A stretch of 64,000 bases of DNA from Roridomyces roridus (lineage: Eukaryota > Basidiomycota > Agaricomycetes > Agaricales > Mycenaceae), in the NCBI GenBank assembly GCA_029378245.1, contig JARKIF010000010.1, positions 1,922,001 through 1,986,000 on the forward strand, given 5' to 3'. A program made the position numbers and the translations under genes. Each line of letters begins with the position of its first letter. Position 1 is the first letter of the stretch. This document shows, piece after piece, positions 20,479 through 31,057 of this stretch. Below the pieces are notes generated by a model. It was given only the letters and a program-made list of their open reading frames with translations, had not been told where the DNA came from and did no database searches.

Positions 20479-21321
20479 GAGGTCGTGATAGTATGGCGGA
20501 CGGGACGGAAGACGCAGACTTCGTCGTGATCGCAATATGGTATGGGGTGCAAAACGGGGGTTTTGCGAGCCTATATAAATAGTGGTCCCGCCATCCCTTT
20601 TGTATTCCGGATAAAGGAAGGCCGCATCAGGGAGGACAATGGGAAGACAAACGAGTCATAGCCGAGGGATTATCCGATAGTTCAAAGCGAGGTTTTCAAA
20701 GCTCGGAATTCTACCAAAGGTGTTGTGGTTGTTCCTGAATCCTTTGCCCGATGGCTTGGGCGACGAACGAGTCGGAGGCCCGACCACAATGATTCGGATG
20801 ACTGGCCGGGCTCAGGCGCAGCTATATCGCTTGAAGTTTCATCATTAGGACTCGTCGACGCCTCGCAGTAATGGGAAAGAACCGCGAGAACACGATGAGC
20901 GCCGAGCAGGGACCTGGGAAGATAAAAGCCGCGTACGCATCACGTGTCAGATGCCGGATCACACCTTGATTTGATATCACGCCACTCTTTTCTTCTCTCC
21001 CACCATTTCTGATCTTGGATTGTGCCAAGATTGTGCAGCGTGCTAGAGACTTGCTCACTGCATCTGCGACGTACACGGCGCATTTGCCCTAATTTGATAC
21101 TCCCGGGAGCAGAGCCACCGCCCTGAATTCCACTTGCTATTCCCAAAGCCTCGGATCTCTTTTTAGCTCGAGTCTCGACTTGGGCTCCTCGGTCTTCAGC
21201 TTTCAGTGGCAACGGCCTGCATAGGAACCCTTCGGATCGTGAACTAAACTGATCATCTCAGGGCGGGACTGGCCACATCTGATTCCGTTCTCCATTCCAT
21301 CGGATTCGCGCTCCACCACGC
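20479..21321. other. Gene-free stretch
   Basis: Promoter of the minus-strand gene at its left end (CTATATAAATAG near 20572-20583). No other feature is supported. Confidence 0.4.
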
Positions 21322-21798
21322 TCATGGGAACGGAGGGCCACCCCAGTATCTTGACGCCGTACTGTTGCAGTACCAGTACCCCGGATGCAAAAACGTCCCC
21401 GCAATGTCCATTCCTTTGGTACAGTATGTTATTTTAATTTCATTGTCCTTCTTCATGCTACTACGCATCCAGAGTCCATCTCCGGATCCACCTCCTCCAC
21501 TCTCGGTGCGTCGCCAGGGAGCTAGGGGTACCCGATGAGCCATTGGACTACGATATTCAGCTGAACGTACCGCGGTGGATGTGATATCGACGGTTTCGAA
21601 AACATCCGCCTGGGGAGCCTCCTAAACAAGATAAACGTGAGTCGATTGCTTCCTCGGTGGTTGCGAGCGTTAGCTACTGACCCTGGTATCGGGTCTCACA
21701 TTAGGGAGGAGGTTGGTGGGAGCTTTCTTCTCCAGGGGCACGGCAGCTGTGGCCAGAACCAGGGCAGCGAGGACGTGGATAACGGATACAAGACGCAT
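21322..21798 (-). CDS. Small secreted protein, three exons
   Basis: Exons 21798-21700, 21621-21571 and 21501-21322, all joined in phase 0, give 109 residues. The start is a textbook signal peptide (MRLVSVIHVLAALVLATAA) followed by VPLEKKAP, where EKK could be a Kex2-like site. The mature part has a Gly-rich linker and a C-terminal stretch with two cysteines and several aromatics (TYCTKGMD, HPGYWYCNSTASRYWGG). No family recognised. Intron 2 ends in a non-pyrimidine acceptor (CACCGAG), so that boundary is less certain. Confidence 0.5.
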
Positions 21799-22406
21799 GG
21801 TTGGGACGGGAGGGGAAGGGACGCGCTGCGCTGGATCCTGAGGTAAAAAAAGGAATAAAGCAGGACTGGCCTGTTGAAGGAGGAAGAAGGGCGAATGATA
21901 ATCGTATCGCCTACAGAGAGACTGCTTTTAAACGAGTCCTGCGCCAAGAAAAGTGTACGTGTCTTCGACTCTGTTGGGCTCCCCTCTATCCTCACGCCAT
22001 TCTCTCATACAGCACTGCCATTCCGGTATCATATGATCCCGGGATCTTCGAGATGATCAAGAACCGAGGTACGAGTTGGAATCATTCAGCTGTTGAAGAG
22101 CGACGTGATGCAGGTTCGTGATTTTGTAGGCTGACACCTATGGCAACCTGGAGTCGAGACTTCGGCCGTCGTCAAGTCTTTCGGAGGACTCACCCCGCGG
22201 GGCCCTGTATAGCCCTGTATGCGAGCTGTAATCGGTGAGACGATAAGAAACGCTATTTTGGTTCAAACCTAAAGATGTCATCTTGACAGCAGAAGCGGAT
22301 GGGAGGTACGGCTTACTTCCCATACCCGGTGGGAGCTCGGTCTCCTCTGACACCCACCTCCTTCCTCTCCTTGCCGTCCGTCCCCCGCCAATTCGTTCGT
22401 TTCGCT
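21799..22406. other. Intergenic, divergent promoters
   Basis: Lies between the minus-strand secreted protein and the plus-strand receptor. No ORF of note; an alternative receptor start codon is at 22299. Confidence 0.4.
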
Positions 22407-23567
22407 ATGCCTGGTGCATTGATGGCTGGGCCTTTTATCGCCTTCGGGCTGCTCCTCGTCACCCTTCCACACCACTGGCGCGCACGGAACCTCTCCACGC
22501 TCTCTATCATCGCCTGGCTTTCTCTATATAACGTGACGTACGGCGTCAACGCTGTGATATGGAGCGATAACACCGATACCTCGGCCGCAACTAGCATTTG
22601 GTGCGACATTGGTGCGTTGTATGGTGGGCATGTATCTTGCCGCTTACTCGAAATCCACTAGCCACGAAGATCAAGATCGGTGCAGACGTCGGCCTCCCGG
22701 GATGCTCATTATGTATGGCGAGACGACTGAATCGGATCGCCTATGGCTTGGACATGAACCCCCGAGGGTGGATGTATCGCGCTCTGGACATTTTTCTGTG
22801 TTGGGGACTCCCGTTCTTAATTATGGGCATGCGTGCGTCGTCTTCCCATATCCACGCGCCTCAAATACTCAGCGATTCCAGACGTTATCGTGCAAGGGCA
22901 CCGATTTGACATTATCCAGGACCTGGGGTGTATACCAGCAGTATACGTCTCCTGGCCGTCCATCTTCATCCTCGACCTCTCCGCCCTCATACCCGCCGTA
23001 CTCGGCCTCATCTACTGCAGCCTCGCACTGATCCGTCTCTACCGCAGGCGCATAGCCTTCCGACGCATGCTCGCGGTGGCCGCAGACGAATCTCGCACGC
23101 TCACACTCCCTCGATACTACCGCCTCATGGCTATGACCTTCTTCCTCGGCGCATGGAACACCGCTCTCGTCTCGTTGAGCACCGTGAACGAATTTACGGG
23201 CGGGACAGGGGGATTGGAACCATGGACGAGCTGGGGTGCTGTGCACGCGGATTTCGGTTACATAGGCCAGTTCCCGCTCGACAAGATTGAGACCGGCGCG
23301 CTATTTTGCGCGTTCTTCCTCTGGTGGGCGGTCCCCTTCAGTGGGCTGGCGTTCTTTTTGTTCTTTGGAGTCGGGCCAGAGGCGATGAAGGATTATCGGC
23401 TCAACGCTGCCTGGGTGGGACGTGTCGTCTTTCGGAGAGCTTCCCCCTCCCCGCCCGAGCCGCCGTCGACCCCTTCGGATGCGACGTTCGTGGATTCGTT
23501 TACCACCGACGGGGAGAAACTCAGTAGATTTCCGACGCCTGCCCTCGTGTGGGAGGCGCCGGTATGA
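22407..23567 (+). CDS. STE3-like: STE3-type pheromone receptor (seven-TM GPCR)
   Basis: Exons 22407-22611, 22662-22832 and 22882-23567 (introns 50 and 49 bp) give 353 residues. Diagnostic STE3 features are present in order: TM1 ending PHHWRARN, IWCDI-ATKIKIGADVGLPGCSLC (TM3 region, split by intron 1), DIFLCWGLPFLIMG, then VIVQGHRFDIIQDLGC and YVSWPSIF across intron 2, followed by RYYRLMAM and later TM segments. The start at 22407 gives the usual short extracellular N-terminus (28 residues to the WRARN turn); an in-frame ATG at 22299 would add 36 residues. In mushrooms such receptors bind farnesylated peptide pheromones and signal through a G protein; many genomes also carry non-mating paralogues. 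A small gene with a CaaX end lies 0.47 kb downstream. Confidence 0.9.
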
Positions 23568-24033
23568 CAAGAATGGATACTTGTGTTTTTCTTGGACATC
23601 GACACGTGCCGTTGGATGCCGATTGGACAGCAAGTGTATTGTTAGCAGCCACCATCTTGGAACGGTATCAGAAATCATTCATTTCCCAGGAACTTACTCA
23701 CTTACTTCTTCCCCGTGTCCAAACCGTCGGAAACCCGAAACCCGAAACAAGGACATTGCAGCCGCACCGCGATGCTGTGCGAACCTGACACGGATGCAGC
23801 ATCATTTTAGCAGTCGTCGTCCAATCCCAATCCGACGTTCCGGGTGTAGGTATGAATTTGCCGTGTGCTGCCAGGAATGTCACACACAGTTAAAAAGAGT
23901 GGACCGGATGACAGGCGGATATCCTTCCTTTCCTCCTTCATCGGGCTGGGCTCTTCCCTTACTCCTTCCTTCCTTGCCTCCCTTCGTTTTTTCATTCGCC
24001 GCTCCAACAAGTTTGATCTGCACTCTATCATCG
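23568..24033. other. Gene-free stretch
   Basis: Between the receptor and the CaaX-ending gene. C/T-rich tracts (TCCTTCCTTCC) just before 24034 may be promoter sequence. Confidence 0.4.
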
Positions 24034-24574
24034 ATGCAGCTGGTTGCGCTCTTCTGTTTCGTCTTTGCCCTCATGCTGGTCAGCTCGGCCGCACCGGTAC
24101 CTGCACCCCCGAAACCCGCCAATAAAGAGGTGAGAATTCAGCCCACCCCTGGTCTTCGGCCGACAAACGATCAACCCGGGATTTCACAGGCTGCGACTTC
24201 CCCGCCGAAGCCCGTTGCCGCGTCGACGTCAGTTCCCAAAGCAACTGAGGGAGGGCACGACGTGAGTAAACCCTGCAGATCCATCCATCCATCCATCTGT
24301 TCCATCCGTCTGTTTGGACACCCGACTGAATAATCTTCCGTGCAGGTTCCGGCGGCGTCGACAGGAACAGATGTATTCGCGCCTCTGCCACCTCTACCCA
24401 CTCCCCCCCCTCTGCCACCTCTACCCACACATGTGCGTTTATCTATTCTCGTGCATCCCTTCCCGGGCCTCAAGAATCATCCCGATTTAGGCCCCTATCC
24501 TCGGAGCGGTAGCTCAGGACTTCGAGTCTAATCCAAAGGGTGGAGGGAAGCCCTCTGGATGTGTAATTGCATGA
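24034..24574 (+). CDS. Small Pro-rich protein ending in CaaX box CVIA; candidate pheromone precursor
   Basis: Four exons joined in phase 0 (24034-24129, 24190-24261, 24346-24432, 24491-24574) give 112 residues. The last exon ends DFESNPKGGGKPSGCVIA. CVIA is a farnesylation-type CaaX box, and Cryptococcus mating pheromone precursors end in CVIA (recalled). Cleavage after the ES would release an 11-residue NPKGGGKPSGC, a normal pheromone size. Against this, the N-terminus (MQLVALFCFVFALMLVSSAA) is a strong signal peptide, whereas classic precursors are cytosolic, shorter and have few introns. Exon 3 holds a tandem PLPPLPT repeat. The last exon has no ATG of its own and a stop just upstream in frame, so it needs splicing. 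Its position next to a STE3-type receptor is the main support. Confidence 0.5.
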
Positions 24575-25200
24575 GCATCGCGCTGAAATTTGAGTGGGGT
24601 GGATTCGCGTGGACTCTTCATTCTTGTATGTACCCAGTTGTACATTGTATTTCTTACTGCACATCGCATGATGTGCCTTTCAAATTCGTCGCATATCCAT
24701 CCGTCATGAATCAGAATCAAAATCATGTCTCAATGACAGATGGATGAATAGAAGGAATTCGCTGTGATATTTGTTGGATTGAGTGAATGATCGCGACGAG
24801 GGAATTCAGTGTTCGCACAAGTCGGCAATCCAAGGGCAATCAGACGGCTATGATATCAAGAATCCCCGACCGGCCGCAGACTGAAAAGGTACCTTTGCTT
24901 TGTCGAGTTTATAGATACCCGGATTTCTTGAAATCAACAAGATTTGATCGCTGGAAAATGTTGAAGAGTGAAAGTACCTACAGTGGCCAGTGCCAGGCCA
25001 GAGAGAAGAGAAGGCATGTTATCGGGACCGCCGCGGAAAGGCAGACGCGATTTATTGTGGGTAATAGGTCTGGATACAGTGGTCGAAGCCGCATTGCGGG
25101 TAGAGGTGGGTGGCAGAAGGCAACAGCTCGATTCAAAGGATGACCGATTTATCGGCAACGTTCTGCCGGCATGTTCGGTATTTGTTCCGTACGGTCTGAG
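24575..25200. other. Gene-free stretch
   Basis: No supported gene. A short minus-strand frame starting at 25017 (MPSLLSGLALATVGTF) looks like a signal peptide but stops after 27 codons. Confidence 0.4.
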
Positions 25201-25426
25201 TCAAACGGGGTCTATCGTATTCAGTCGCATGAAGAAGGCGTCGTCAGAGAAAACCTCGCATTTTTGTTCATCGATATCCCTTCTGATGCATATGGAAGTC
25301 AAATAGGACTGCAGTATTGAACCCAAACGTTGATCGTACACACTGTAACGCGAAAACATCATTATTTACTCACAGCACCAAGGATTCTGCACACACAAGG
25401 GTCAACGCAAGTACGATCCTGAGCAT
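25201..25426 (-). CDS. Possible small secreted peptide
   Basis: Exon 25426-25379 encodes a signal-peptide-like MLRIVLALTLVCAESL. A 70 bp GTGCTG...CTGCAG intron in phase 0 leads to exon 25308-25201 (SYLTSICIRRDIDEQKC...), giving 51 residues with two Cys in the mature part. The donor is weak and a stronger GTGAGT lies five bases further on but breaks the frame. No family recognised. Confidence 0.3.
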
Positions 25427-25434
25427 GAAAAAGC

Positions 25435-26901
25435 TCACCAGATGGAGTCATAAACAACGTGCGTCTGCTGCATCCCTGGTACCCTTGCCTTCACCCTTAT
25501 ATTCATCCCACCAGCTGAGAGCGTTTGGAGCTGATCCATTACCAGTTTATCGGGCATGCTCCACCCGGAGCCTGTCATCCGCGAAGGGATCAGAAGTATA
25601 TCGACAAGCTCCAACACGGGCGCGCGCGCGTGTAAAAAATCGACAAATGCCTGGTAGCGATCCCCAGATACCAGACCATTATGGTGCATGACAAGTTGTT
25701 TGAGGCGCGGAAAGAGATGCTCAGTCTTCAAAAGCATGAGCATGTCATTCATGTCGATCGAGCCACCCCACGTTAACGCAAGCCGGGTGACAGAGGGAGG
25801 GACGGCGTGCAAACACGACTGAAAGAGTTCGAGTGTGGTCAGGCCGCTGTGGACCGCGAAATCCTTGAGAGGAAAGTTTGAACGACGGGACAAGGCTTCC
25901 AGAACCTCGGAATACTGCTGTGGTGCATCACCACCCCAGTGGAGCTCGAGCTTTTCGAGCCGCGGCAGTATCAAATACTGCAGAATGGAGTTCTGCGACA
26001 CGGTGCTGCTGAGTGATTGTAGGAGGGGCAATGTGAGGAGAGGCTGTGGTACAGGGGTTCCTTTGGTGGCAGCATCCAGATGTTGCAGCTGCGAACACCC
26101 TGAGATAATTGAGAGGCATCTAGCGATGTCCATCCCGTGGAGTTTGAGGTGGGTCAATTGAGCCCACGTAATATCCAATTGGACGGCAGGCGGAATGTGG
26201 GAGAGATGGACCTCGCGAAGTAATGGTGCATCAGCGAGACCTATAGCGAGGGACTCGGAGGCAGTCGGAATTGTGGTACTCCTGAATGGGGGGTAGGCAT
26301 CCAGCGCAAATTTCCGTAGATGAGGGAAAAGCTGGTGTCCAAGATTGAACTCGGGAACCAATGCGAGCGGGATCCTGAATCCTACATCCTCCCAACGAGA
26401 TGCATACAGTATGCTGTCTGTCACCAAGGAATCTGGGGCTCCCCCGGAGCCACTGTGATGCAGCCGATAGTGCAGTGGAAGATTCCCCGCACGCGTTAAC
26501 CACGCGTGAATGACCGCTGCCGGCACAATGTCCATAACACATAGTGACCTCCAGAGTCGAGGGGCTGACACGGCGATACCCCGCCACTGTCGACAAATCT
26601 GTAACAGAATCAAGGGCGCCTGAGATGGTTCTGGGACTACCACCCGCCTCTGCATTCCGCCGTCGAGCTCGGAACTTGCATCGACGCAGCTCTGGAAGAT
26701 TTCCGAGGTAATTTCGCCGGGGAGAGACAGGACTGGGTACACGATGGCGTCCGATTGCGCTTGGAGGGCATCGCGCTCAGCAGTCAGCGCCGCGATGAGG
26801 GAGTCGAGGTCGGAGAGGCGGGCTCGAAGACGGGCTCGATTGCCTTGGGTGGGTATATGAACCATGTCGAAGCCGCATTGCGGACACAGATGGGTGGGCA
26901 T
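25435..26901 (-). CDS. F-box/leucine-rich-repeat-like protein
   Basis: A single exon from the ATG at 26901 gives 488 residues. It has an N-terminal CPQCGF, a coiled-coil stretch (RARLRARLSDLDSLIAALTAERD), then the F-box-like core VLSLPGEITSEIFQSCVD and LLQICRQWRGIAVSAPRLWRSL, typical of the large agaricomycete F-box family. The rest is leucine-rich with degenerate repeats (LREVHLSHIP, LTHLKLHG, LEKLELHWGG). Such proteins bind Skp1 in SCF ubiquitin ligases and choose targets through the C-terminal part; the target is unknown. It is unrelated in sequence to the three F-box genes at 40-55 kb. Confidence 0.8.
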   Translation of the reverse strand: MPTHLCPQCGFDMVHIPTQGNRARLRARLSDLDSLIAALTAERDALQAQSDAIVYPVLSLPGEITSEIFQSCVDASSELDGGMQRRVVVPEPSQAPLILLQICRQWRGIAVSAPRLWRSLCVMDIVPAAVIHAWLTRAGNLPLHYRLHHSGSGGAPDSLVTDSILYASRWEDVGFRIPLALVPEFNLGHQLFPHLRKFALDAYPPFRSTTIPTASESLAIGLADAPLLREVHLSHIPPAVQLDITWAQLTHLKLHGMDIARCLSIISGCSQLQHLDAATKGTPVPQPLLTLPLLQSLSSTVSQNSILQYLILPRLEKLELHWGGDAPQQYSEVLEALSRRSNFPLKDFAVHSGLTTLELFQSCLHAVPPSVTRLALTWGGSIDMNDMLMLLKTEHLFPRLKQLVMHHNGLVSGDRYQAFVDFLHARAPVLELVDILLIPSRMTGSGWSMPDKLVMDQLQTLSAGGMNIRVKARVPGMQQTHVVYDSIW

Positions 26902-27069
26902 GGATGCGACGTGGAGGCTGAGAGACAACAAAGAGTCAAAGACAAATTCCGATCACTTCGGCTTCTTCCCTAAATGTCCGTTTCTCTCTGTTCTACTCCC
27001 TCGGTGTGGGCCTTTCGAACGCTTTTGAACAGTTTTCTCAGACTCTAAAAATTATCTCGCTGCTATTGG

Positions 27070-27380
27070 CAAGAGCTGGCAGATCAACTGATGTGCGACA
27101 CAGGCTTGATAGCTCCGGATGGCACTGATCGGACACAGAAGGGCACAAAAAGCATTGAGCCCTAATGAGCCGCTTCAAAGGGTAGAGGGCGTTGATATAA
27201 AGTCAAGACCACCAGTCGGTAAGCCTTCTGCCAAGCAGAAAAGGGGTGACCGAGAGGAGGACAACTGCTGGCAACAGTCGGACTTCACGGACTTCACGGA
27301 GGTAATTCCTAATATGGTAGGGAGGACCATGTAAGCAGCGATCAATCAGTGTCGTAGATCAATTGATCTGCCAGCTCTTG
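27070..27380. mobile_element. hAT-type MITE, copy 1
   Basis: 311 bp with inverted ends CAAGAGCTGGCAGATCAA (reverse complement at the right end) and a perfect 8 bp target duplication GCTATTGG (27062-27069, 27381-27388). The interior has tandem ACTTCACGG repeats and no ORF of note. Confidence 0.9.
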
Positions 27381-27544
27381 GCTATTGGTAGCCAATTGAC
27401 AGCTGTCTCGGACAGATTGCAGTCAAGAACGCGGCAGGATTGCCGCAGGCCAGGTCTGGGACCGGCCGAACTGGGTTGCAAGGATTTGCAAGGGTCGAGC
27501 CAGCGCTCGAAAGTCGGGATCCCGAAATATACCGCAGCAATTTG

Positions 27545-27865
27545 CAAGAGGTAGCAGATCAAGTGATGTTCGACACAGCCTTGATAGCTCCGGATGGCAC
27601 TGATCTGATGCAGAAAGGCATCAAAATTGCATTCAGTCGTCTCAAAGGGCACAGGACAATAATATAAAGTGAGGAATGCCATTTGGCGATCCATTTCCAA
27701 CCCACTGCCGAACAGAAAAGGCGCGGACGGGCGGAGGGCAAGAGTCGGACTCTGTCGGACTTCACGGACTTCACGGACTTCACGGAGCTAGTTCCAATTA
27801 TGGTAGGGGGGATATGTAAGCAGCGATCAATCAGTGTCGAAGATCAATTGATCTGCTACCTCTTG
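27545..27865. mobile_element. hAT-type MITE, copy 2
   Basis: 321 bp, same family and orientation as copy 1. Its ends are CAAGAGGTAGCAGATCAA and the reverse complement, with a perfect 8 bp duplication GCAATTTG (27537-27544, 27866-27873). Its GG/TA difference in the inverted repeat is mirrored at the other end, so the two ends of each copy co-vary. It has three TTCACGGAC units where copy 1 has two. Confidence 0.9.
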
Positions 27866-27873
27866 GCAATTTG

Positions 27874-28606
27874 ACTGAAAAGTAGACGTTGCGTGACGTT
27901 TGCACGGTCCGATGGCCCGAGCCGGCACGGATCAAATCGATGCCGGATCACACGAGCACAGGCTTGCCTTTTACTCTCATCACCACCCGTTCGCACATCC
28001 CTTTGGCCTCCTTGGCTGTTGCGTGCGTCTCAAATGACCAAGGACAGCACGTTGGCAGTGCGGCAGGAATTACGCGCCAGGGGAGCCCGTGGGCCGTGAT
28101 CGATCTCGTCGAGACTCGAAACTGCCTCGGTCCAGCGTACGCTCCTCACAACGGCCCAGGGTCAATTAAGGTGAGGTACAAGGAGATCGGACTCTATACT
28201 CTTTTCCTGTGGTCCCTGGCTATATCTCGCTCCGGTTAAACTTAGACACCATCGGATAGGGAAGCAACGCCCAGCCAACAGCTTTAGCTGGTGATCAATT
28301 CGCTTGAGTCACGCAGGGGTATCAAGCAATGCAAGTACAACTCCAAGTCTAATATGCCAAGCCACCAATTGAAAGAGCCATGCCATTGGCAGTTGGATGG
28401 GCCTGGAGGCCTTCAAACGTGCGCCGAATTTCAAGCGATGCGGTGTTTTCCCGGGTGCGCTATCTCATTGACAGAACTCTTTGACAGACTGCAAAGCCAA
28501 GTTCAAATTGATCCAGCCGGAATGTATCACGCCCTGGGTTTGCTATAATGGACTTTTCGCACCGATTTACGACAACGCGGCGTCTACGCTCTCTTCTCCC
28601 GCCCTC
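27874..28606. other. Gene-free stretch
   Basis: No supported gene or repeat. Confidence 0.4.
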
Positions 28607-29863
28607 ATGTCCGCAGCAGCGCACACTCAGTAAGTCGTCTCAATCGGCGCTGCAGACTAACACCAAACCTTGGTCTTAGCTTCCTCCAGTTCAATCTCCA
28701 ATATTCCAGTCTCGGTGCGGGGATTCCACGGAGTTTTACTACCATTCATTAAGCAACGCCCCAGCTTTACTGTACTACGACTTTGCTCTCACCCTCCCAA
28801 AGGAAGTCAAATACATGTGGAGGCAGCCATTCAGATTCACGACGGCGCTCTACATTGGCTGCCGGTACGCGCTGGTGGCGAACCTGCTTTATCTCCTCGC
28901 GATATCAGGAAAGCTCGGATCGACGGTGCGTTTTATCTCTCATGTTTTCCTGTGTGAGGTGAGAGGCTTACCATGACTATAGTACGTCCATCTCCCTTCC
29001 TCCCTTACCCTTCGCCTTCAACGAGGTTTACACGCAGGTGCGACGTGTGGTACAAGATCGTGGGCGGGCTCAGTGTAATAGGCCGTGCTTCCGTCATCGG
29101 TGCGTCCCATTGGCCGTTTCTCGTAGATCAATTCTCGTTAATATTCCCGCAGCTGTGCTCACAATGCGCACATATGCCGTTTGCGGCGCCAATATATGGA
29201 TTCTCGCATACATGGGTTCACTGGGCCTCGCTTGCATAGCACTTGATATCGTGAGTTTTTAAATAAATTCAAGGTGTAAGCGAGCCTGCAGGCTAATCAA
29301 TGCGTTGTCGCCGCACAGATGCATGTTCCTGGGCTACGTTGTGTCGGACCGGCAACCAAAGCTATGTGTGTCAATTTCTTTCGGATGGGTCCTTCCAATT
29401 GATGTTTCCCGTTGGATCTAGCGGGCACGGTATGTATTCATATCATCTCTCTCCGTTTGAATCTGATAACACAGCTCCGGAAATCCTCGCGATCATGGTC
29501 ATCGTCTTCGAGTCCTCATCAGCATTCCTGACCACTGCGCAATGTGTGATGGCTTTCCGCACAGAAGGCCCAATTGCTACTCGTCGGCAAGGACTCATGT
29601 TTTTCTTGTTCGAACAAGGGATTTTGTACTTCTGGCAAGTGTTGCTCGTTTACTAGGGGCTTGCAATCTGATTCTATCGAAGCATCATCTCCGTTTTCAC
29701 GACGGCCGGGGTTATTCTGAACTATGTGAGAACACGACTCGTTTGAAAGACAAGCAGTGCTGATAATCCACTCCAGCGCGCCTCGGTAAGCTGAACTCGG
29801 TCCTGAATATTGTGATTCACCCACCCACCTTGGCATGTTACCCAGCCCGGATTTTTCCAGCGC

Positions 29864-30785
29864 TGTCAACGACAGCGCCTAGGCCGACATGCCGGTGATC
29901 GGATCACGCTCGGATCACGCTCGGTAACGCGGCCGGGTACGACAGGAAGGTGACGGTGATTCGGACACGACCAGGGATGGGAAGTCAAGCACCAGACAAG
30001 ATGAGCGGGAGCTGCAATGCAAGAGGCCGGATACAAGGCCTCAGGCTGCAGTGTCGTCGAGCACAGGGAAACGGGTAGTGCAGGTGCGAGACCAGTAGTC
30101 GTGTCGAATGTATGAATGAGGACCAAGTTGAATACTGAGATGTCGGGTTCTAAGACGAGAGGGGGGAACCGGCAAGCCAGAGTATCGCTGGAGAATAGAC
30201 GAGGTAGAATCTACTGTACATGAGATTCTACCCAAGTATAAATACTAAATCCCTCAGGAGCGTTCTCCTGTACGATCGGTCCCTGACCCTTAATTACCCC
30301 TACGCGGCTCCTCTCTTAATAGAGTTAAGTGGAGCGTCCCCTGTAACCCTATAGGTTACCCCTCCTTGGCATGATCACTGGATCATGCCGAGGATGTTGT
30401 GTGACTGTGTTTGAACCCCTCGTCGGGTTCTAACACGGCGCGTCGGGTTCTGTCCTAGCAACCCTTCCCGCGCTGGACAAGTACTGTTGTCCTATCGTTC
30501 GTGTGTGACTGTGTTTGAACCCCTCGTCGGGTTCTAACACGGCGCGTCGGGTTCTGTCCTAGCAACCCTTCCCGCGCCGGGCATGTACTGCTGCCCTCAT
30601 ATCCGAGTGGTAGTTCCTCTGGGACTACCCACTCCTTGTTCAGGCGGGCGACATCCATCTCTCGAGGAAGGACTTGTCGTGCGTGGACCGAACGTACGTT
30701 TGTTGATGATAATGAATCTCGTGATCCGTAACTGATGGCGGTGATGGCATCACCGGATCAGTCGGCAAGCGCTGGTTTCATGACA
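29864..30785. mobile_element. Solo LTR inserted in the DUF6533 gene
   Basis: 922 bp beginning TGTCAACGACAGC and ending TGACA, flanked by AGCGC (29859-29863) and AGTGC (30786-30790), a 5 bp target duplication with one change. Removing the LTR and one duplicate restores the coding frame (FFQR then LPNAFTIP), which fixes the borders independently. A TATA-like AAGTATAAATACT lies at about 30233. There is no internal retrotransposon sequence, so it is a solo LTR. Confidence 0.85.
30399..30600. repeat. 104 bp tandem duplication inside the LTR
   Basis: Two head-to-tail copies starting GTGTGACTGTGTTTGAACCC (30399 and 30503) with the same downstream blocks GTCGGGTTCTAACACGGCGC and CCTAGCAACCCTTCCCGCGC. 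They differ at only a few positions. Confidence 0.85.
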
Positions 30786-31057
30786 AGTGCCTACCCAACG
30801 CATTTACAATCCCGTACGCTCTGGTTCAATCCTGTGATCACTAATCTCCGTCAATTGGCAGGCTTTCATGCATCCTAACAGCACGCTTCCTCCTTCTCCT
30901 ACGCAAATGGGATCAGAAGCAACTCCGAGATGATTCAAGAGACTCCGCCCAAGGGTACCGCCATCGGGACCCCACGCCGCTGGTGTTCCGCGGCAGATCG
31001 GTGTTCTCGACTATGATTTCGGTGGATGAATTTCGTACGGATCTCATGGCTGGCTAG

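Larger units (their letters stand above)
28607..31057 (+). pseudogene. DUF6533-type multi-TM membrane protein, split by a solo LTR
   Basis: Recognisable parts in order: ALLYYDFALTLPKEVKYMW (the DUF6533 signature) and GCRYALVANLLYLLAISGK before a donor at 28926; CDVWYKIVGGLSVIGRA (from ~29040); AVLTMRTYAVCGANIWILAY (29153-29250); FESSSAFLTTAQCVMAFR...LMFFLFEQGILYF (29508-29634); FTTAGVILNY after a GC-AG intron (29635-29682). The reading reaches PGFFQR at 29863, is cut by a 922 bp LTR, and resumes at 30786 (LPNAFTIP), with a last intron and LTARFLLLLRKWDQKQLRDD, ending at TAG 31057. The frame also fails at the 28925/29041 junction and the 5' exon is unclear. Members are fungal plasma-membrane proteins of unknown function. 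Confidence 0.8.

Noticed and set aside
19443..20488. Long ORFs in other frames over the Ser/Thr-rich gene
   Set aside because: Low-complexity shadows of the minus-strand gene at 18907-20478.
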